Positions 12,501-22,450 of a stretch of DNA of 64,000 nucleotides are shown in pieces (position 1 is the first letter of the stretch; each line of letters starts with the position of its first letter). The translations under genes and the position numbers were made by a program. The stretch is from Plazaster borealis (taxonomy: Eukaryota; Echinodermata; Asteroidea; Forcipulatida; Labidiasteridae). The notes under the pieces are model-generated. The model was not told the DNA's origin, did not search any database, and saw nothing but the letters and a program-made list of their open reading frames with translations. Location of the stretch: assembly GCA_021014325.1 (NCBI GenBank), contig CM037473.1, positions 22,496,822-22,560,821 on the forward strand, in the 5' to 3' direction.

Positions 12501-15500
12501 GCAGAATAAGTTTGCAGGCCTGTACTTCATTCTTGTGAAGGGCATGGCAGTTTTCCCACGGTAAAAGTCACCTCTATGAGGGAAATTTACATTACATTGG
12601 CAATGGAAAGGCTCTGCGAGGCCTTCACTTTGGACTGTTAGGCCTACATGTTACAATAACATTTCTGTGCATTTTACACAGCTTTTACTACTTTTACCGA
12701 ATATAAACCTTCAGACGTGTAAAACCATCTGAGTGATATAAAACGTGGATGGCAAACAAAACCTTGTGACACGGCCAGAAAAGAAGCATTTTTGGCCATT
12801 GAGAAAATGGTGCTGATCCACGGTTGGCCTGCAACATAGGTTACACACCAGTTCGCACTGTAACCAACATTTTGTAAGGGGACATCTGTATGTACTTGAC
12901 CCATAATTTTTGCCCATGGTGGGAAAATGTTGTTTCGTGTACGTGTAAACAAGTCGTCACCGTTTTCACGAAGAGGCAATTTCTGAAAAAATCATGCATT
13001 TTGGCAAATCAATGTTTTTACATATTTTGAATGTTACTATTGACATCAACATTTTCCCCAAGTTTCAAGTGATAAAACGTTATACTTTTCTAATTACACT
13101 AATTGGCACAAGGAACATTTTCCCAAACTATCGGTTTTGCGTTTTCACGAACAGCCACATTTAGATTTGCCAATTGTTACATTGAAGTACATAGCGCTGG
13201 CACGGTGCCAACAAAGGCTACTCTGCGTTTTCAGTTTTCACGAAGGGACAATTTGTATGACCTATATAAATTTTAGTTTTCACGAACAGGCACTCGTCGT
13301 TTACGCATTGGTTTGTACACGATGCGCTCACGACGCGCTCCACACAGACCTTGTTTTGAAGTTTTCACGAAGGGAAACTTGTGTTTAACAGTTAATTACT
13401 CAATAATTAAACTAACTGTAATTAAAATAGCAACAGATTTGCATGATTTAAGATCTCCACTTTTATGCTTGGAAAAATGTCAGCGTTTCAATAAAAAACA
13501 GTGTCCGAAACAGTGATTTCAAAAATAGCTTAACTTCAAACGTGAATTTCTCCAAACATGAAAATTTTGTGGAATGGCCTAAATTGCCTCTTCGTGGAAA
13601 CAGTGACAAAGTGCTCCCTCAAGTTCTATTAAACTCCGTGTAAAACACACAATTAAAATTTTCTTCATGTACAGACAAACTGTATGAGGGCTGCTGAAAC
13701 TTGGGTGGGGGAATTCACTGCAACACGCCCTGCTGTGAATGATAGTGATATAACAGTGCTTCCCCAGCACTGCCCATTCAAACATCATGTGGCCCCCAAC
13801 CCCCTCGCTCATTTTTTTGCCAATACTTATCACCACTTTCCTGTGAATTATTGCCCAAAAAGAAACACCAATCAAATTCGCTGTTGTTGTTTTTCGTTTT
13901 TGTTGTCATTTATTAGCTTTATCTCTACATGTATCAAGAAATCACAATTGGGATAGTGTAGACGGAATCATCGTGCGTTTGTGTGAGCACTTCATTCTTG
14001 TCAGTTTGTTTTTTTGCAGCTGCGTAAATTTTGCTTTTCATCAGTTTGACTTTTTACCACCTGCCTCGCTCTGTTCATCAGCCATGGGAAACTCTGAACG
14101 GCACTACTTCCAGAAAGCATTATAATTCAGCACTGTTCATGTAACATTCAAAACACAATAAAGTATAATTTTCTAAACAGCACTATATATGTACCTAAGG
14201 CATAACAAAAGGTGTGCCGCATCATTCAAATGACTCAGACTGAACCTCAACATTCACAGCATTTACTTTGAGTATGACCTTGAATGTATGTATTCACGCA
14301 GGCCTTGAACTATCTTGTTCTACCCAGTACACAATTTTCATGTCTGCTTTAAAAGCAGACAATATTACTGACAATTTTCTGCCAAGCAAAAACAAGCTGA
14401 AAACCAGTCCCAAACACATTGGTATTTTAGGTGGTAACCTTAGTCTGGTATTAAGCAGTATTGTTTTGTGCTTTGTAATTTGTTGTGCTTGAAAGCAACT
14501 CAATGAGATTGAGGTTTGGCCCTGGCTTGTGAGCTGTGCATTTGAGCATGGAGCTTCTAACCCAGAATAATTTTGACTATCCCGTCAGACTGCTGTTTGT
14601 AATTTCTCTTGTAACAGTAACCATCAAAGTGAGTTGTTTTAAGTCAATTACCACAAATGAAACAAATCACAACTCCTTGAAAGTAACACGTAAGGCCAAT
14701 ATAAATCATGATTTTGTAGAGGTTGACCACATAGGTAGCTAATTTTGTTTTCCCTGGCCAAGCTTCCCAAATCTGACTATCCTGTGACAGCATTCTTGAC
14801 TATATTTACACCTGGCTAGAGATTAAATTAAGCCATGTAACTGTATAACATCAAATTGTGAATTTTCACCATAAAAGAAGCAACAACACTTTCACACTAT
14901 GTATATTCGATTTGTGGTAACACCATACTTTGCGGTAGCAAAATAAATAGCAAGACAAGTTCTCAAAGAACAAAATCTACACAGCAAAGTAGATGTGTTA
15001 CCGCTAACCAAACAATTATACATTTTGATACCTCGCCATGCAATGCCTCAAAACCCGAATTCTATCACACTAGTTAGACAAATTTCCACAGGAAGTTCCT
15101 TGTGGAAACTAACAGAAATTTTTTGTTAATCTCTTTACACCTGCATCAATTGCTAATCCTGGCTAACTTTCAGGGAAATACATTGATTTCCCAGGAACTG
15201 TAGGCTTGCAGTAGCTCCCCTTTCTCGGAATTAAAGCAAGATAATAATTATAACAAAAATAACAAACAGCACTTATAAAGTGCGTTATGAATCACAGATT
15301 CCTCAATGAGCTTAACGATAAAAGCGAAAGCTAAAACATAAACAAAATAAAATAATTAATGGCCCACATTACTATGTTATTCCTACAGTTAAGAATCTAC
15401 AATAAACACTCAAATAGAAAATATTTAATTAAGATTTGAAAACAGATCGGCTGTGACCAATAAAATGATAACAAAAAAGCACAGTAACAGGTGTCCCAAA

Positions 15501-18500
15501 AATAAAAATACGGGGAAAAAATAAACCTCAGCCAGGGTACACATATATACTGAGCATTATTCTTCCAATCTCCCAGGAAAATTGCAGCAAGTGAGAAACA
15601 AACACAGGAATTACCTGGGGATTGACTTCCTTGGGATTGACCCTGTAGTGTGAAAATGGCTATTGTTGAGATCAATAAGTAAACACTAACCTTTGAAGAT
15701 GGGGCAAATCAACTTGAATGCTTTTACAGGACCAGCGCGGACGTATTGACCCAAGGCAAACTCCAGGATCAACAGAGGGATTCCACAAAGAATCAACATG
15801 ATAAAATACGGGATCAGAAATGCACCTGGGGAAAACAAAAAATTCATATGATGAGTAACATAATTATGTAAATAAAAATTATTTGGTTTTATCCATACAC
15901 CAATGTTTGTAAGCACTGTATACTCGGTACTTTCACCGAGTCCTGTGAACAAAATCCACAGGCATATTACTCGGGTGGGATTCCAACCCACGACCTTTAC
16001 CATTCTAGAGCAGGTGTCTTACCACTAGACCACCGAGCTAGCCCCGTGGCTAGAGGCAGTTAGAATCCTATATTTCAGCAGCTGATACCGCAACAATTTA
16101 ATAGATCTATGTTAAATTGCAACCGGTGTAAAGAATATTATTTGGTTCTACCCATACACCGATTTAGTCAACCCTTATTGTAAAGAGCACTGTTATAAAG
16201 ACGTTCTGCTTATACAGAGTACATTCTTAAAGGAACGTTACAGAACTGGTAATTAAAAAAATTTTTAAGATCACAGATTTACATAAAACTTACACGGTCT
16301 AATGATGATGATAGTAGAAAACATCCCTAGAAATATTTCTGTCTGAAATGCCATATTTGATGAGAAATAAATAAAACTAATTTCCGATTGGAGTTTATCG
16401 CTCATGAGCGTTTTATCAATGCATTGTATAACACATGCAAATGTGTAATCGGTTTTTCACTATTTTCTCGTGACTCAGATTGCCGATCGATCTCAAACTT
16501 CTACAGGTTTGTCAGTTTATGGTGGATTATATAAAGTGCTTACACTGTTTTGTGAGCAAAAACCAATTCTGTAATGTTCCTTTAAGTCTGAAGCTCATTT
16601 CTACTTTGTGTTTCTTCATTTTGCTATCCTCTTAATCAATGTTCCTGCTGTAAAGTTGGCCTGGGCCAGCGTTCTTGTATAATGAGAGTCGACTGCAGTA
16701 ACAACAATAAAGTATTTACACCTATGCATACAACTTTTTCAATTTTAAATTCTTTAGTATAATTAACATAAAGTTTTGTTGTTGGGTCTTTCATCTAGTT
16801 TGGCAAACATATTTTGTTAACTATATATCATCAACAACAACAAACAAAAACAAAAAGGATTAGTTTTAGTCTGATTTAAAGATACATTTTTCTCTCAAAA
16901 AAATTGCATTTGATGTTGAAACACCCCTACCCCCTACCAACCGTTCCCCCACAAAGGGATCTAATTCTAATAATAATTAGCTAATAAATCAATAAATAAC
17001 AAATTCATAAAGTAAAATAAATAAAAACATTTGAAAATAAATAAATATAGGCCTATTAAACTTTCAGTTAGAAAATATCAATTGCTATTTGTATAGACCC
17101 TAATAATAGTAATATTCTTTTTAAGCATCCTGTTTTTAAATGTTATACAAAACAAGAAAATGCTTACAAATGTATTTTGGTATCTTTTTAATTCCCTAAA
17201 CAATATTTCATCATGCATTTTATTCTAAACCAACTAAATTTTAATCTTAAAAGCAAATTTTACCTCCACCGCTCATGAAGCACAAATACGGAAACCTCCA
17301 AACATTTCCCAGGCCGACGGCATAACCGACGCACGCCAAAATGAACTCGGCCTTCCGTCCCCAACGGTCCCGGGTCTCCCCTCCACCACCAACGGACTGA
17401 GTCACGGGGACGGCCGCGCCGTTTCCCACCTTCTCATCGGGATGTTTTCCCGGATCGGCGGCATCAAGTTCAAGAGCCGTGAATTTTACATCACTGTGAT
17501 CTGGCATCTTGTCGCTGGAATGAGAAAGGAAACGATGAGAAAAACGAGTTCCAACGAGATTGTACGAACCAAATACGTGCACTCACAACTATGGCAGGCA
17601 CTACCAAATACTACCACTACCAGCACCACACAGGCGTACTATGATAAGCCCTTGTTGTGACTGTGACAGTACTACCTAGCTAGTGGGGAGATTCGACAAT
17701 GGATGTCTAACTTGGAGTTGCCAAATCTCTGTGCTGCACACTACTGATCGCTGAACTAAACAAATTGTCTTTCACACGCCTGAACTCCCGATCACAGTAG
17801 TAGTAGTACCTGCCTCTCTCTTTCTAATTCTACCAGTGTACTTCCTCCAAAAGCTCATTCATATACTATATTTTTGGTTGAATGACTAGGCACTATTACG
17901 TGTATGATCGCATTAATGAGGATAAAAGCCCGCAAACGAAATTATATTGTACATACATGACATGTGCACAACAGAAAACAACATTGGCATAAATAGAGGG
18001 CGCTATAACCTTTTATTAACGGATCATTACGGTTAAACTGTTCATCTAGTGTGTAGGCGCGTCTAAACACTGATCCTGGGATCCCGGGAGGGGGAGGGGA
18101 TTCATCGGACCCAACGTCACCGCACACACGGGACTTTTTCCAAGGATTGCAAAGCTGCACGGTGTATGTGGTGATGTGATTACAATCTTCAGGAACCATA
18201 ATATTGGACAGAGCAGGCCAGATTCTGAGAGTGCAGGTAAATTTCAGATTCACATAAGTTGTGTACAATTCAGGAGGACCCCTAGCCCCCTGCTGCTCTG
18301 CCAGCAGATCTAAACACGGGACCATTAATTTGTATTAATGACAAAGGACAGTGTAGCAAAAGTTTCGTTGTTCTGCTCTTAAAATTTTAATGGGGGAAGG
18401 GGGCACCACAGACTCTCCAACCATTGAATTGCCAGTTTATTCACTTGCACATCTGCCTCTCGTCAAGAGCCGAAGAGTAGGCCTACGTGTATTTTGATAG

Positions 18501-20870
18501 GGCTCGTATAGCCTCCGGCTGCCGCCAGCAGAACTGAAAAGCAAAAGTTTTGTTGTTCCTCTCTTAAAATATTAACGGGGGAAGGTTAGGGTAGGGGGCA
18601 CCTTCCCTCTCCCACCCAACCCTCCAACCATTGAATTGTCAGTTTATACACTTGCACATCTGCCTCTCGTCAAGAGCTGACGTAACAAGATTATGCCCCA
18701 GGGCTCGGAAATGTACCCTCCGTGTACGCCCTCTTGCGTTTAAAAGTTGTTTCCGATAATTCTTTTGTCTAAACAGAAAACAACTGTCACGGGGAACTGA
18801 GTTTTAGGATCCTGGAACTCCTCTGCATCAATCACGTATGCCTACTAGAACTCAGCCAAAATATTAAGACAAAAGCAACAGCATATGAGGTATGCATGGG
18901 TCCTGATCTTGACCCCAGTGGCATAAAATGTCTAGACATCATAACCCAATTACACCGACACAATGTTTACATAAGAAGGGTTCCCACGTCTCTCTATAAG
19001 TTTACAAAACCTTCATTTCCCTTTGATTTCAGCGAATTCAGAATGATTTATTTTAATCATTCATTTAGTAGGCCTACTATTTAGCCTAGATTTGTACAAT
19101 AAACTACTAATCCATCAAACAATGGCCTGACCTATTTAAAGGTTTATTGTAACCACCCGGAACCAAATAAAGGTACCGGTAATGCATAAAGGAATAGCAA
19201 CCACTTTAGCACATCAGACAAAATGGGGCAGCCACTATTAACCTTGGCCTGTGACATTAATAATATACTTGAGCCCACCCCAGTTTGACGTTTCCCGATA
19301 TTATTAATATGTCAAGTTATAAACCACAAGGGAAACTGACTGGGTAAATTTTAAATAATTTGGGGTTGAACAAAGAAAAAATAGAGCGGGACTCCCGGAC
19401 TTGAACCAACGACCTCCGGATTAACGTGCTGGCGCTCTACCAACTGAGCCGTCTACCCAATGTTGGCGGTCTCCCTATTATTTGTGTCGTCTGCATTTTC
19501 AATTTTTTCAAATCAGATATTCTGGACAATTAAAACAGTTACCGTTATCTTTTAGACAAACCGTCTAGGGAGATTTGGGAAAAGAAAACTATTTTTGCCT
19601 CTTCAGAAAAAAATTGATGAGGTCCCGCGAGTCTCCTTTTCTTCCTCTACTGTTGAAGTATAAAGACAGTGTACACTATTGGTAATTGTCAAAGACCAGT
19701 CTTCTCACTTGGTGTATCTCAACATATGCATAAAATAACAAACCTGTGAAAATTTGAGCTCGATCGGTCGTCGGAGTTGCAAGATAACTATGAAAGAAAA
19801 AACACCCTTGTCACACAAAGTTGTGTGCTTTCAGATGCTTGATTTCGAGACCTCAAGTTCTAAACTTGAGGTCTCGAAATCAAATTCGTGGAAAATTACT
19901 TCTTTCTCGAAAACTACTCCACTTCAGAGGGAGCCGTTTCTCACAATGTTTTATACTACCAACCTCTCCCCATTACTTGATACCAAGTAAGGTTTTGTGC
20001 TAATAATTATTTTGAGTAATTACCAATAGTGTCCACTGCCTTTAAGGTGATGTTTAGAACGGAAGGGTTTGCCGTCTATATTTTTAAAGCAAGTCCGCTC
20101 ACGCTCCGCCGTGCTGAGTAGACTTCTGTTTTAAGTCGCATTTATAGCTGTGGTTTCTATGGTGGCCCGGGGGACACCATAGGTTTCCCTACTCGATTTC
20201 AAAAGCAAAGTACCGCATATACTTTTCCACTGTGTATTCTCCCAGCTTAGGACCAATGTCAGACAATTGGGTTTGTCCGGCACAGTGGGTTCAACTTATG
20301 CCCAATTGTTTTGCAGCTGACACAATGGGTCAGACATAAACAGGTTTATTGAACACAATGGGTTCCAAAATAATGGTATGTCGCACACAATTACAAAGGC
20401 TCTGACATGGTGGCTTGTCGGACACAATGGGTTGGACGAATGGTTTGTCGACACAATTACAAAGAGTCAGAAACTAATGGTTTGTCGGACACAATGTGTC
20501 AGACTTAATAGTTCTGTGTGCACAATCGGACATAAATTGTTTGCCAGACATGGTCCATGCTGTCGGACATAATCGTCAAACGACAAGACAGCGTCATAGA
20601 CCAAATTATTCATATTTTGTGTATTTATAACTATTTTTTAACACTAATCAGATCCTGCATAAACTCAGAAGTCTAAACGAAAAAATAACCAGAACTGCAT
20701 TTTTGAAAAATTATGTCGATCAAACTTGTTCAAAATTCTTTGAAAAACCGACCCATATTAAAAGACTTGAAAATCTTTAGATAGACTTACCGGATGTTTA
20801 CTTCATTTACATTAAAACCCTCGTTGTTGGTTCCTGTAGAGGTACCATTCCCTTCTTCAATTCCAGGCAT
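3434..20870 (-). CDS. SLC6-family Na+/Cl- dependent transporter, 5' half (6 exons, runs off left edge)
   Basis: This is a plasma-membrane symporter of the neurotransmitter:sodium symporter family, which uses the Na+ and Cl- gradients to import amino acids or amines. Exons in transcript order are 20791-20870, 17264-17514, 15691-15825, 6547-6775, 5182-5314 and 3434-3568. All have AG/GT borders and all five junctions keep frame, giving 321 residues of a family usually near 600. Residues 1-80 are a polar cytoplasmic N-terminus rich in Gly, Asp and Glu. TM1 carries the family signature [16 protein letters not shown] (residues 90-105). TM2 has ALGQY. The extracellular loop has two cysteines ([10 protein letters not shown]) and N-glycosylation sequons. 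TM4-TM5 and TM6 follow. The TM7-TM12 exons were not found and must lie left of the window. The substrate subtype (glycine, GABA, taurine or orphan) cannot be fixed from this half. The minisatellite at 1114-3072 would sit in the next intron. Confidence 0.9.
3742..4084 (+). mobile_element. MITE with AGTGGCGTAACTA ends, family B
   Basis: The left end AGTGGCGTAACTAAGGGGGC and right end GTTACCCTAGTTACGGCGAT are inverted repeats around G/C-run subterminal blocks. It sits in SLC6 intron 5, just upstream of exon 6. Related copies are at 44876-45270, 56069-56240 and 59479-59842, with a partial at 4740-4872. Confidence 0.75.
4740..4872 (-). mobile_element. Partial copy of MITE family B
   Basis: The block CTGGCGTTAGTTTAAAAACA ... 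GTTTTAAAAACATC ... ATTATCACATTAAA matches the interior of the 3742-4084 and 59479-59842 copies. The terminal G/C blocks are missing. Confidence 0.55.
5182..5314 (-). CDS. SLC6 transporter exon 5 (TM4, start of TM5)
   Basis: The acceptor TTGTTTTCAG precedes 5314 and the donor GTAAGA follows 5182. The exon encodes [20 protein letters not shown], then a hydrophobic helix ending FKGLKTSGK, the usual SLC6 TM4-loop pattern (RWEL, KGxKxxGK). It ends in phase 0. Confidence 0.9.
5390..5640 (-). mobile_element. tRNA-derived SINE, type 2
   Basis: On the minus strand the head (about 5570-5637) has an A-box-like TTGGTGTAGTGGTATC and a B-box-like CGGTTCGAATCCCACCG. The body then runs through GGTTTTCAGTCCCTACCTGA and ends with GTGATTAAGTTCG ... 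TCCTTGGCTTTAC. Related bodies occur at 41100-41330 and 52727-52875. It lies in SLC6 intron 4 and is not a functional tRNA. Confidence 0.75.
5735..5824. repeat. Fold-back palindrome, AT-rich
   Basis: The two arms, about 41 bp with a few mismatches, flank a short CCTGCAGA centre. Near-centre arms are CTAGTAATAAATAAATA and TATTTATTTATTACTAG. It is likely a small palindromic MITE. Confidence 0.75.
6102..6143. repeat. 20-bp stem inverted repeat
   Basis: The left arm TTTTTGTTCTCTAGAGGATT and right arm AATCCTCCAGAGAACAAAAA are separated by GC, with one mismatch. No T-run terminator context applies in a eukaryote; it is probably a fold-back remnant. Confidence 0.75.
6547..6775 (-). CDS. SLC6 transporter exon 4 (TM3 and extracellular loop 2)
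   Basis: The acceptor TTGACACAG precedes 6775 and the donor GTAAGTT follows 6547. TM3 reads [15 protein letters not shown], followed by an extracellular loop with [15 protein letters not shown]. The two cysteines are placed like the conserved SLC6 disulphide. Sequons NGS and NNT suggest N-glycosylation. The phase joins exon 5 as EYF-H-NRV. Confidence 0.9.
6834..7131. mobile_element. piggyBac-type MITE (TTAA CCCTTTAGAGACCAT)
   Basis: Both ends have TTAA directly followed by the inverted repeat CCCTTTAGAGACCAT, which is perfect. The CCC start next to TTAA is typical of piggyBac termini. The interior carries CGTTTGCGGCCGCTATGG-like repeats and no ORF. It lies in the intron before SLC6 exon 4. 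Confidence 0.85.
7330..7565 (-). mobile_element. tRNA-derived SINE, Leu-like head, type 3
   Basis: On the minus strand a degenerate tRNA head (about 7505-7560) is followed by GACACTTAACTATC..GCTTCTCATCACCCAGG, then AGTAAATGGGTGCC and GTATGCAGCACC-type blocks. Related copies are at 26790-27050, 30170-30425, 31643-31980, 36655-36920 and 39690-39830. Confidence 0.7.
7566..8539. other. Intronic DNA with homopolymer C runs
   Basis: It contains poly-C tracts near 7768 and 7818 and a CCCAGCCC-type stretch near 8050. No exon was recognised in this part of the long SLC6 intron 3. Confidence 0.35.
8540..8600. repeat. Perfect 19-bp inverted repeat
   Basis: GTGGCTGGCCGCTGTTAAT and its exact complement ATTAACAGCGGCCAGCCAC flank a 23-base spacer. 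It is GC-rich in an AT-rich setting. It could be the core of a fold-back element. Confidence 0.85.
8601..10326. other. Intron 3 DNA without recognised elements
   Basis: Short ORFs here (8623-8922 and 9055-9267 plus strand) show no family signature and no convincing splice context. A TGTACA-type microsatellite follows at about 10255-10275. Confidence 0.35.
10327..10552 (+). mobile_element. TTAA MITE, family C, 3'-truncated
   Basis: It starts TTAA AGGCACTGAACACGTTTGG and follows the 63201-63571 copy through the TTCTTGCAAGAAG palindrome, then stops at GAGAAATTACC. The right third and right TIR are missing. Confidence 0.8.
10852..10917. repeat. GC-rich 26-27-bp inverted repeat
   Basis: Left GGGTCGTGGCCGTGCGATAA and right TTATTCGCACGGCCGCGACC, extended by AGGCCC/GGGCCT, face each other across a 13-base spacer. 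The GC content is far above the flanks. AAACGGCCGTTTAA follows just outside. It is probably the core of a fold-back transposon. Confidence 0.85.
11394..12147. mobile_element. Decayed piggyBac-like element
   Basis: TTAA at 11394 is followed by CCCTTTGCACGCTA. The right end reads TAGTGTGCAAAGGG at 12132-12145, giving a 14-bp TIR with one mismatch. Inside, about 11670-11775 (plus) reads [20 protein letters not shown] then [14 protein letters not shown] before a stop, acid-rich like the N-terminus of piggyBac transposases. AATAAA occurs near 12020. The catalytic domain is absent, so it is internally deleted. The flanking TTAA on the right is mutated. Confidence 0.65.
12910..13610 (-). repeat. Interspersed TTCGTGAAAAC motif array, locus 1 (minus orientation)
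   Basis: GTTTTCACGAAG/C-type motifs occur near 12962, 13141, 13233, 13273 and 13362, with a reversed CTTCGTGGAAAC near 13590. Spacers between them differ in sequence and length (40-180 bp). A GGCACGGTGCC palindrome near 13199 and a GCGCTCACGACGCGCTCC block also occur at locus 2 (47280-48085), showing a shared repeat family. No ORF spans it. Confidence 0.7.
13611..15690. other. SLC6 intron 3, no recognised element
   Basis: Short ORFs on both strands lack family features. The stretch carries scattered AT-rich sequence only. Confidence 0.35.
15691..15825 (-). CDS. SLC6 transporter exon 3 (TM2)
   Basis: The exon starts after TTTTCCCCAG and ends at CTTCAAAG with donor GTTAGTG. It reads [15 protein letters not shown] then [16 protein letters not shown] and ICPIFKG. 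GAFLIPY and ALGQY are classic TM2 signatures; in the family the Tyr of GQY contributes to the chloride site. Codon phase matches exons 2 and 4. Confidence 0.9.
15858..16075 (-). mobile_element. tRNA-derived SINE, type 1
   Basis: On the minus strand the head (about 15965-16045) reads GAGCTCGGTGGTCTAGTGGTAAG (A box inside) and GTCGTGGGTTGGAATCCCAC (B box inside). The body has a short GTGGATTTTGTTCACAGGAC hairpin and a tail with CAGTGCTTACAAACATTGGTGT. It lies in SLC6 intron 2 close to exon 3. The acceptor stem does not close, so it is not a functional tRNA. Confidence 0.8.
16227..16585. mobile_element. TTAA MITE, family D
   Basis: TTAA flanks both ends (16227-16230, 16582-16585). TIRs are AGGAACGTTACAGAACTGGT and ACCAATTCTGTAATGTTCCT. 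A CGCTCATGAGCG palindrome lies inside. There is no coding capacity. Confidence 0.85.
16586..17263. other. AT-rich intron sequence
   Basis: It holds AATAAATA-type low-complexity DNA near 16980-17050. No exon is seen before SLC6 exon 2. Confidence 0.4.
17264..17514 (-). CDS. SLC6 transporter exon 2 (cytoplasmic N-tail and TM1)
   Basis: The acceptor is a long pyrimidine tract ending TTCCAG before 17514, and the donor GTAAAA follows 17264. The exon encodes the acidic N-tail, a Gly run, then [20 protein letters not shown] and RFPYLC: the TM1 unwound region that binds Na+ and substrate in the family. It ends in SGGG, with the glycine codon split into exon 3. Confidence 0.9.
18352..18683 (+). repeat. 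Diverged direct duplication, about 186-bp spacing
   Basis: Blocks near 18352-18475 and 18538-18683 share GCAAAAGTTT, TAA(C/T)GGGGGAAGG, CTCCAACCATTGAATTG and CTGCCTCTCGTCAAGAGC. The second copy has extra G/C-rich sequence. It lies in SLC6 intron 1. Confidence 0.7.
19318..19490 (-). mobile_element. SINE with internal tRNA-like unit, type 4
   Basis: On the minus strand the tRNA-like part (about 19388-19457) reads GACGGCTCAGTTGGTAGAGC and GGTTCAAGTCCGGGAG. It is preceded by GGGAGACCGCCAACATT and followed by TTTTTTCTTTGTTCAACCCC and a tail ending TTTCCCTTGTGGTTTATA. The same flanks recur at 40838-41078, so the tRNA-like part sits inside the element rather than at its 5' end. Confidence 0.75.
19660..20045 (+). 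mobile_element. TTAA MITE, family C, variant with long central palindrome
   Basis: The ends are GACAGTGTACACTATTGGTAA and TTACCAATAGTGTCCACTGC, the right one followed by TTAA. At 19839-19883 lies a near-perfect palindrome, TTGATTTCGAGACCTCAAGTT and its complement. The rest matches the 52107 and 63201 copies. Confidence 0.85.
20240..20580 (+). repeat. Irregular tandem repeat of GGTTTGTCGGACACAATG units
   Basis: About ten diverged units of roughly 30-40 bp repeat GTTTGTCGGACACAATGGGT-like words. It is in SLC6 intron 1, just downstream of exon 1. Confidence 0.6.
20791..20870 (-). CDS. SLC6 transporter exon 1 (start codon, N-terminal 26 residues)
   Basis: ATG is at 20868-20870 and the donor GTAAGTCTAT follows directly after 20791. 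The exon encodes a polar Gly/Asn/Glu-rich stretch starting MPGIEEGNG and leaves two bases of a codon. Those bases plus the first C of exon 2 make Arg and keep the frame, reading on as RDKMPDHS. A second in-frame Met at 17505-17507 in exon 2 could serve as an alternative start. I assign this exon to the gene because of the strong donor, the matching phase and the GC-richer surroundings. It lacks a recognisable domain of its own. Confidence 0.7.
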
Positions 20871-21784
20871 CCTTTTTTAGTCCTTCAGCGTGTCACCGAA
20901 AACGACGAATGTGCCTCTTGAACCGAACTCTCCAAATCCACAACTAGCCCGAACGCGGCGACTGTTTGGTTGTGATGTAAGAATGTAAGGTCGAGTGTTT
21001 TTTTACGAGGGTCGAGCTGAACTTTGACCACGCGGGCTGTCCTTTCACGACTACGCGACGTGTGTGCGAAGTGTGGTTAAAGGGACTACTTAGGGATTTT
21101 TTGGGGGGAAACTACACAAAACTAGGTGAGATAAAATTGATCTTAACTATAGAAAATCATAGTCACTCCTATAATGCATCAATCACAAACTATATTAAAT
21201 TTCAACAGAAACCCCCGCAGAAACAAAAAACCCGAGGAGCACCTTAGATTTTAGCAAATTTAACATTTATATAAATGCTGCAGACTTTTGAAACATACAG
21301 CAAATTCTATTATTATTTCTAAAGTCTACATTATCTTGCTCTATCTGTTGGTTAAACATTCCCTCTTAAAGATCAGCTACGATGTCTATAGGTACGGAGG
21401 AAAGACTGTTGAACTTTGGATAAGCTCCAGGGTGGTTGATATGGTATTCAAATAATTACATAGTGGTACTTTTCTTACATAAAATGTTGTTTGTTGTTTG
21501 AATAATGGGCCAAGATAACAAGAAAACGGTTTTATGATTCAGCACTTTGGCGGTTTAACTTTGCGCTGAGATTAAGGTCGGCTATTTGCATAAAATAAAA
21601 TAAAAATCTTCCATCATCATAATTCGAAAAGCTTCTCAATGTGTTTGCAAAGACTCAAGATTCTCTAATATCCATTTTTGTCATAAGAAAAAGCCTTTGA
21701 ACAATGAAATGAACGACAGATTTTTGGTAAAAATATAACACGAAAAGTATGCCAGCTTTGGAGCTGTACGTTTACAGCAGCAGC
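20871..21784. promoter_or_regulatory. Probable SLC6 5' UTR / promoter region (unresolved)
   Basis: The 20871-21065 stretch upstream of the start codon is richer in CG dinucleotides (CGACGAATG, GAACGCGGCGAC, CACGCGGGC, CGACTACGCGACG) than its surroundings, as expected for a promoter-proximal region. No TATA box or start site can be fixed. Beyond 21100 nothing was recognised. Confidence 0.3.
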
Positions 21785-22450
21785 TAATTTGGGAGGATTG
21801 AGGCAGGGAGAATAGGCAAGCTTCGACATATCTCTCAATCAATTCTCGTCCTTTCTCTATGGTTGATGGAAGGATCGAGGCAGAACGATCTACATACTCA
21901 AATCAGTTGGTACAAGAGGATTAAGACAATATGGATCCTACATAATTATCTGAATTCGCATGATTTTGCCAAGGATTAAGGCAGTAGGGATCTTACATAT
22001 TATCTAAAATCGGTTGATTTTCGGTCCAATCGGTTGGTTATGAAGAATTGAGGTAGTAGGGATCCTACATCACATAGGCATACCGGTTGCTTTTTGAAGA
22101 TTATGGCAAGGGATCCTACACTTTTCCAAACGGTTGATTTTGGAGGATTGAGGTAGGGTTCCTATACATTCATACATACCGGTTGATTTTGGAGGATTGA
22201 GGCAGAGTGATCCTACATTTCCCAAATCGGTTGATTTTAGAGGATTGAGGTATGGTATAGGGATCCGACATTCACACATTAGGCCTACGGTTGATTTGGA
22301 GGATTAAGGCAGTATATGGGGATCCTACTTTTCTCAAATCGGTTGCTTTGGGAGGATTGAGGTAAGAGGGGAACCTATAAATAAACTCCCCTTGTTTTAT
22401 TTTGGAAGATTGTGGCAGTAGGGTAGGATTTTTGTTGGATTGAGGCCGTT
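21785..22450 (+). repeat. Degenerate minisatellite, about 12 units of 45-60 bp
   Basis: Units follow the pattern GGTTGATTTTGGAGGATTGA, GGCAGGGATCCTACAT with many changes. Minus-strand ORFs here (repeating NPPKST, PQSSKIN) are by-products of the repeat. Confidence 0.8.

Noticed and set aside
13137..13388. 83-codon plus ORF
   Set aside because: It is composed of the TTTTCACGAA repeat units and their spacers.
15965..16045. tRNA gene on the minus strand
   Set aside because: The acceptor stem does not close and a SINE body follows directly.
19388..19457. tRNA gene with GTT anticodon-like triplet
   Set aside because: A and B boxes are present but the acceptor stem does not pair, and the flanks are shared with another copy at 40838, so it is a SINE part.
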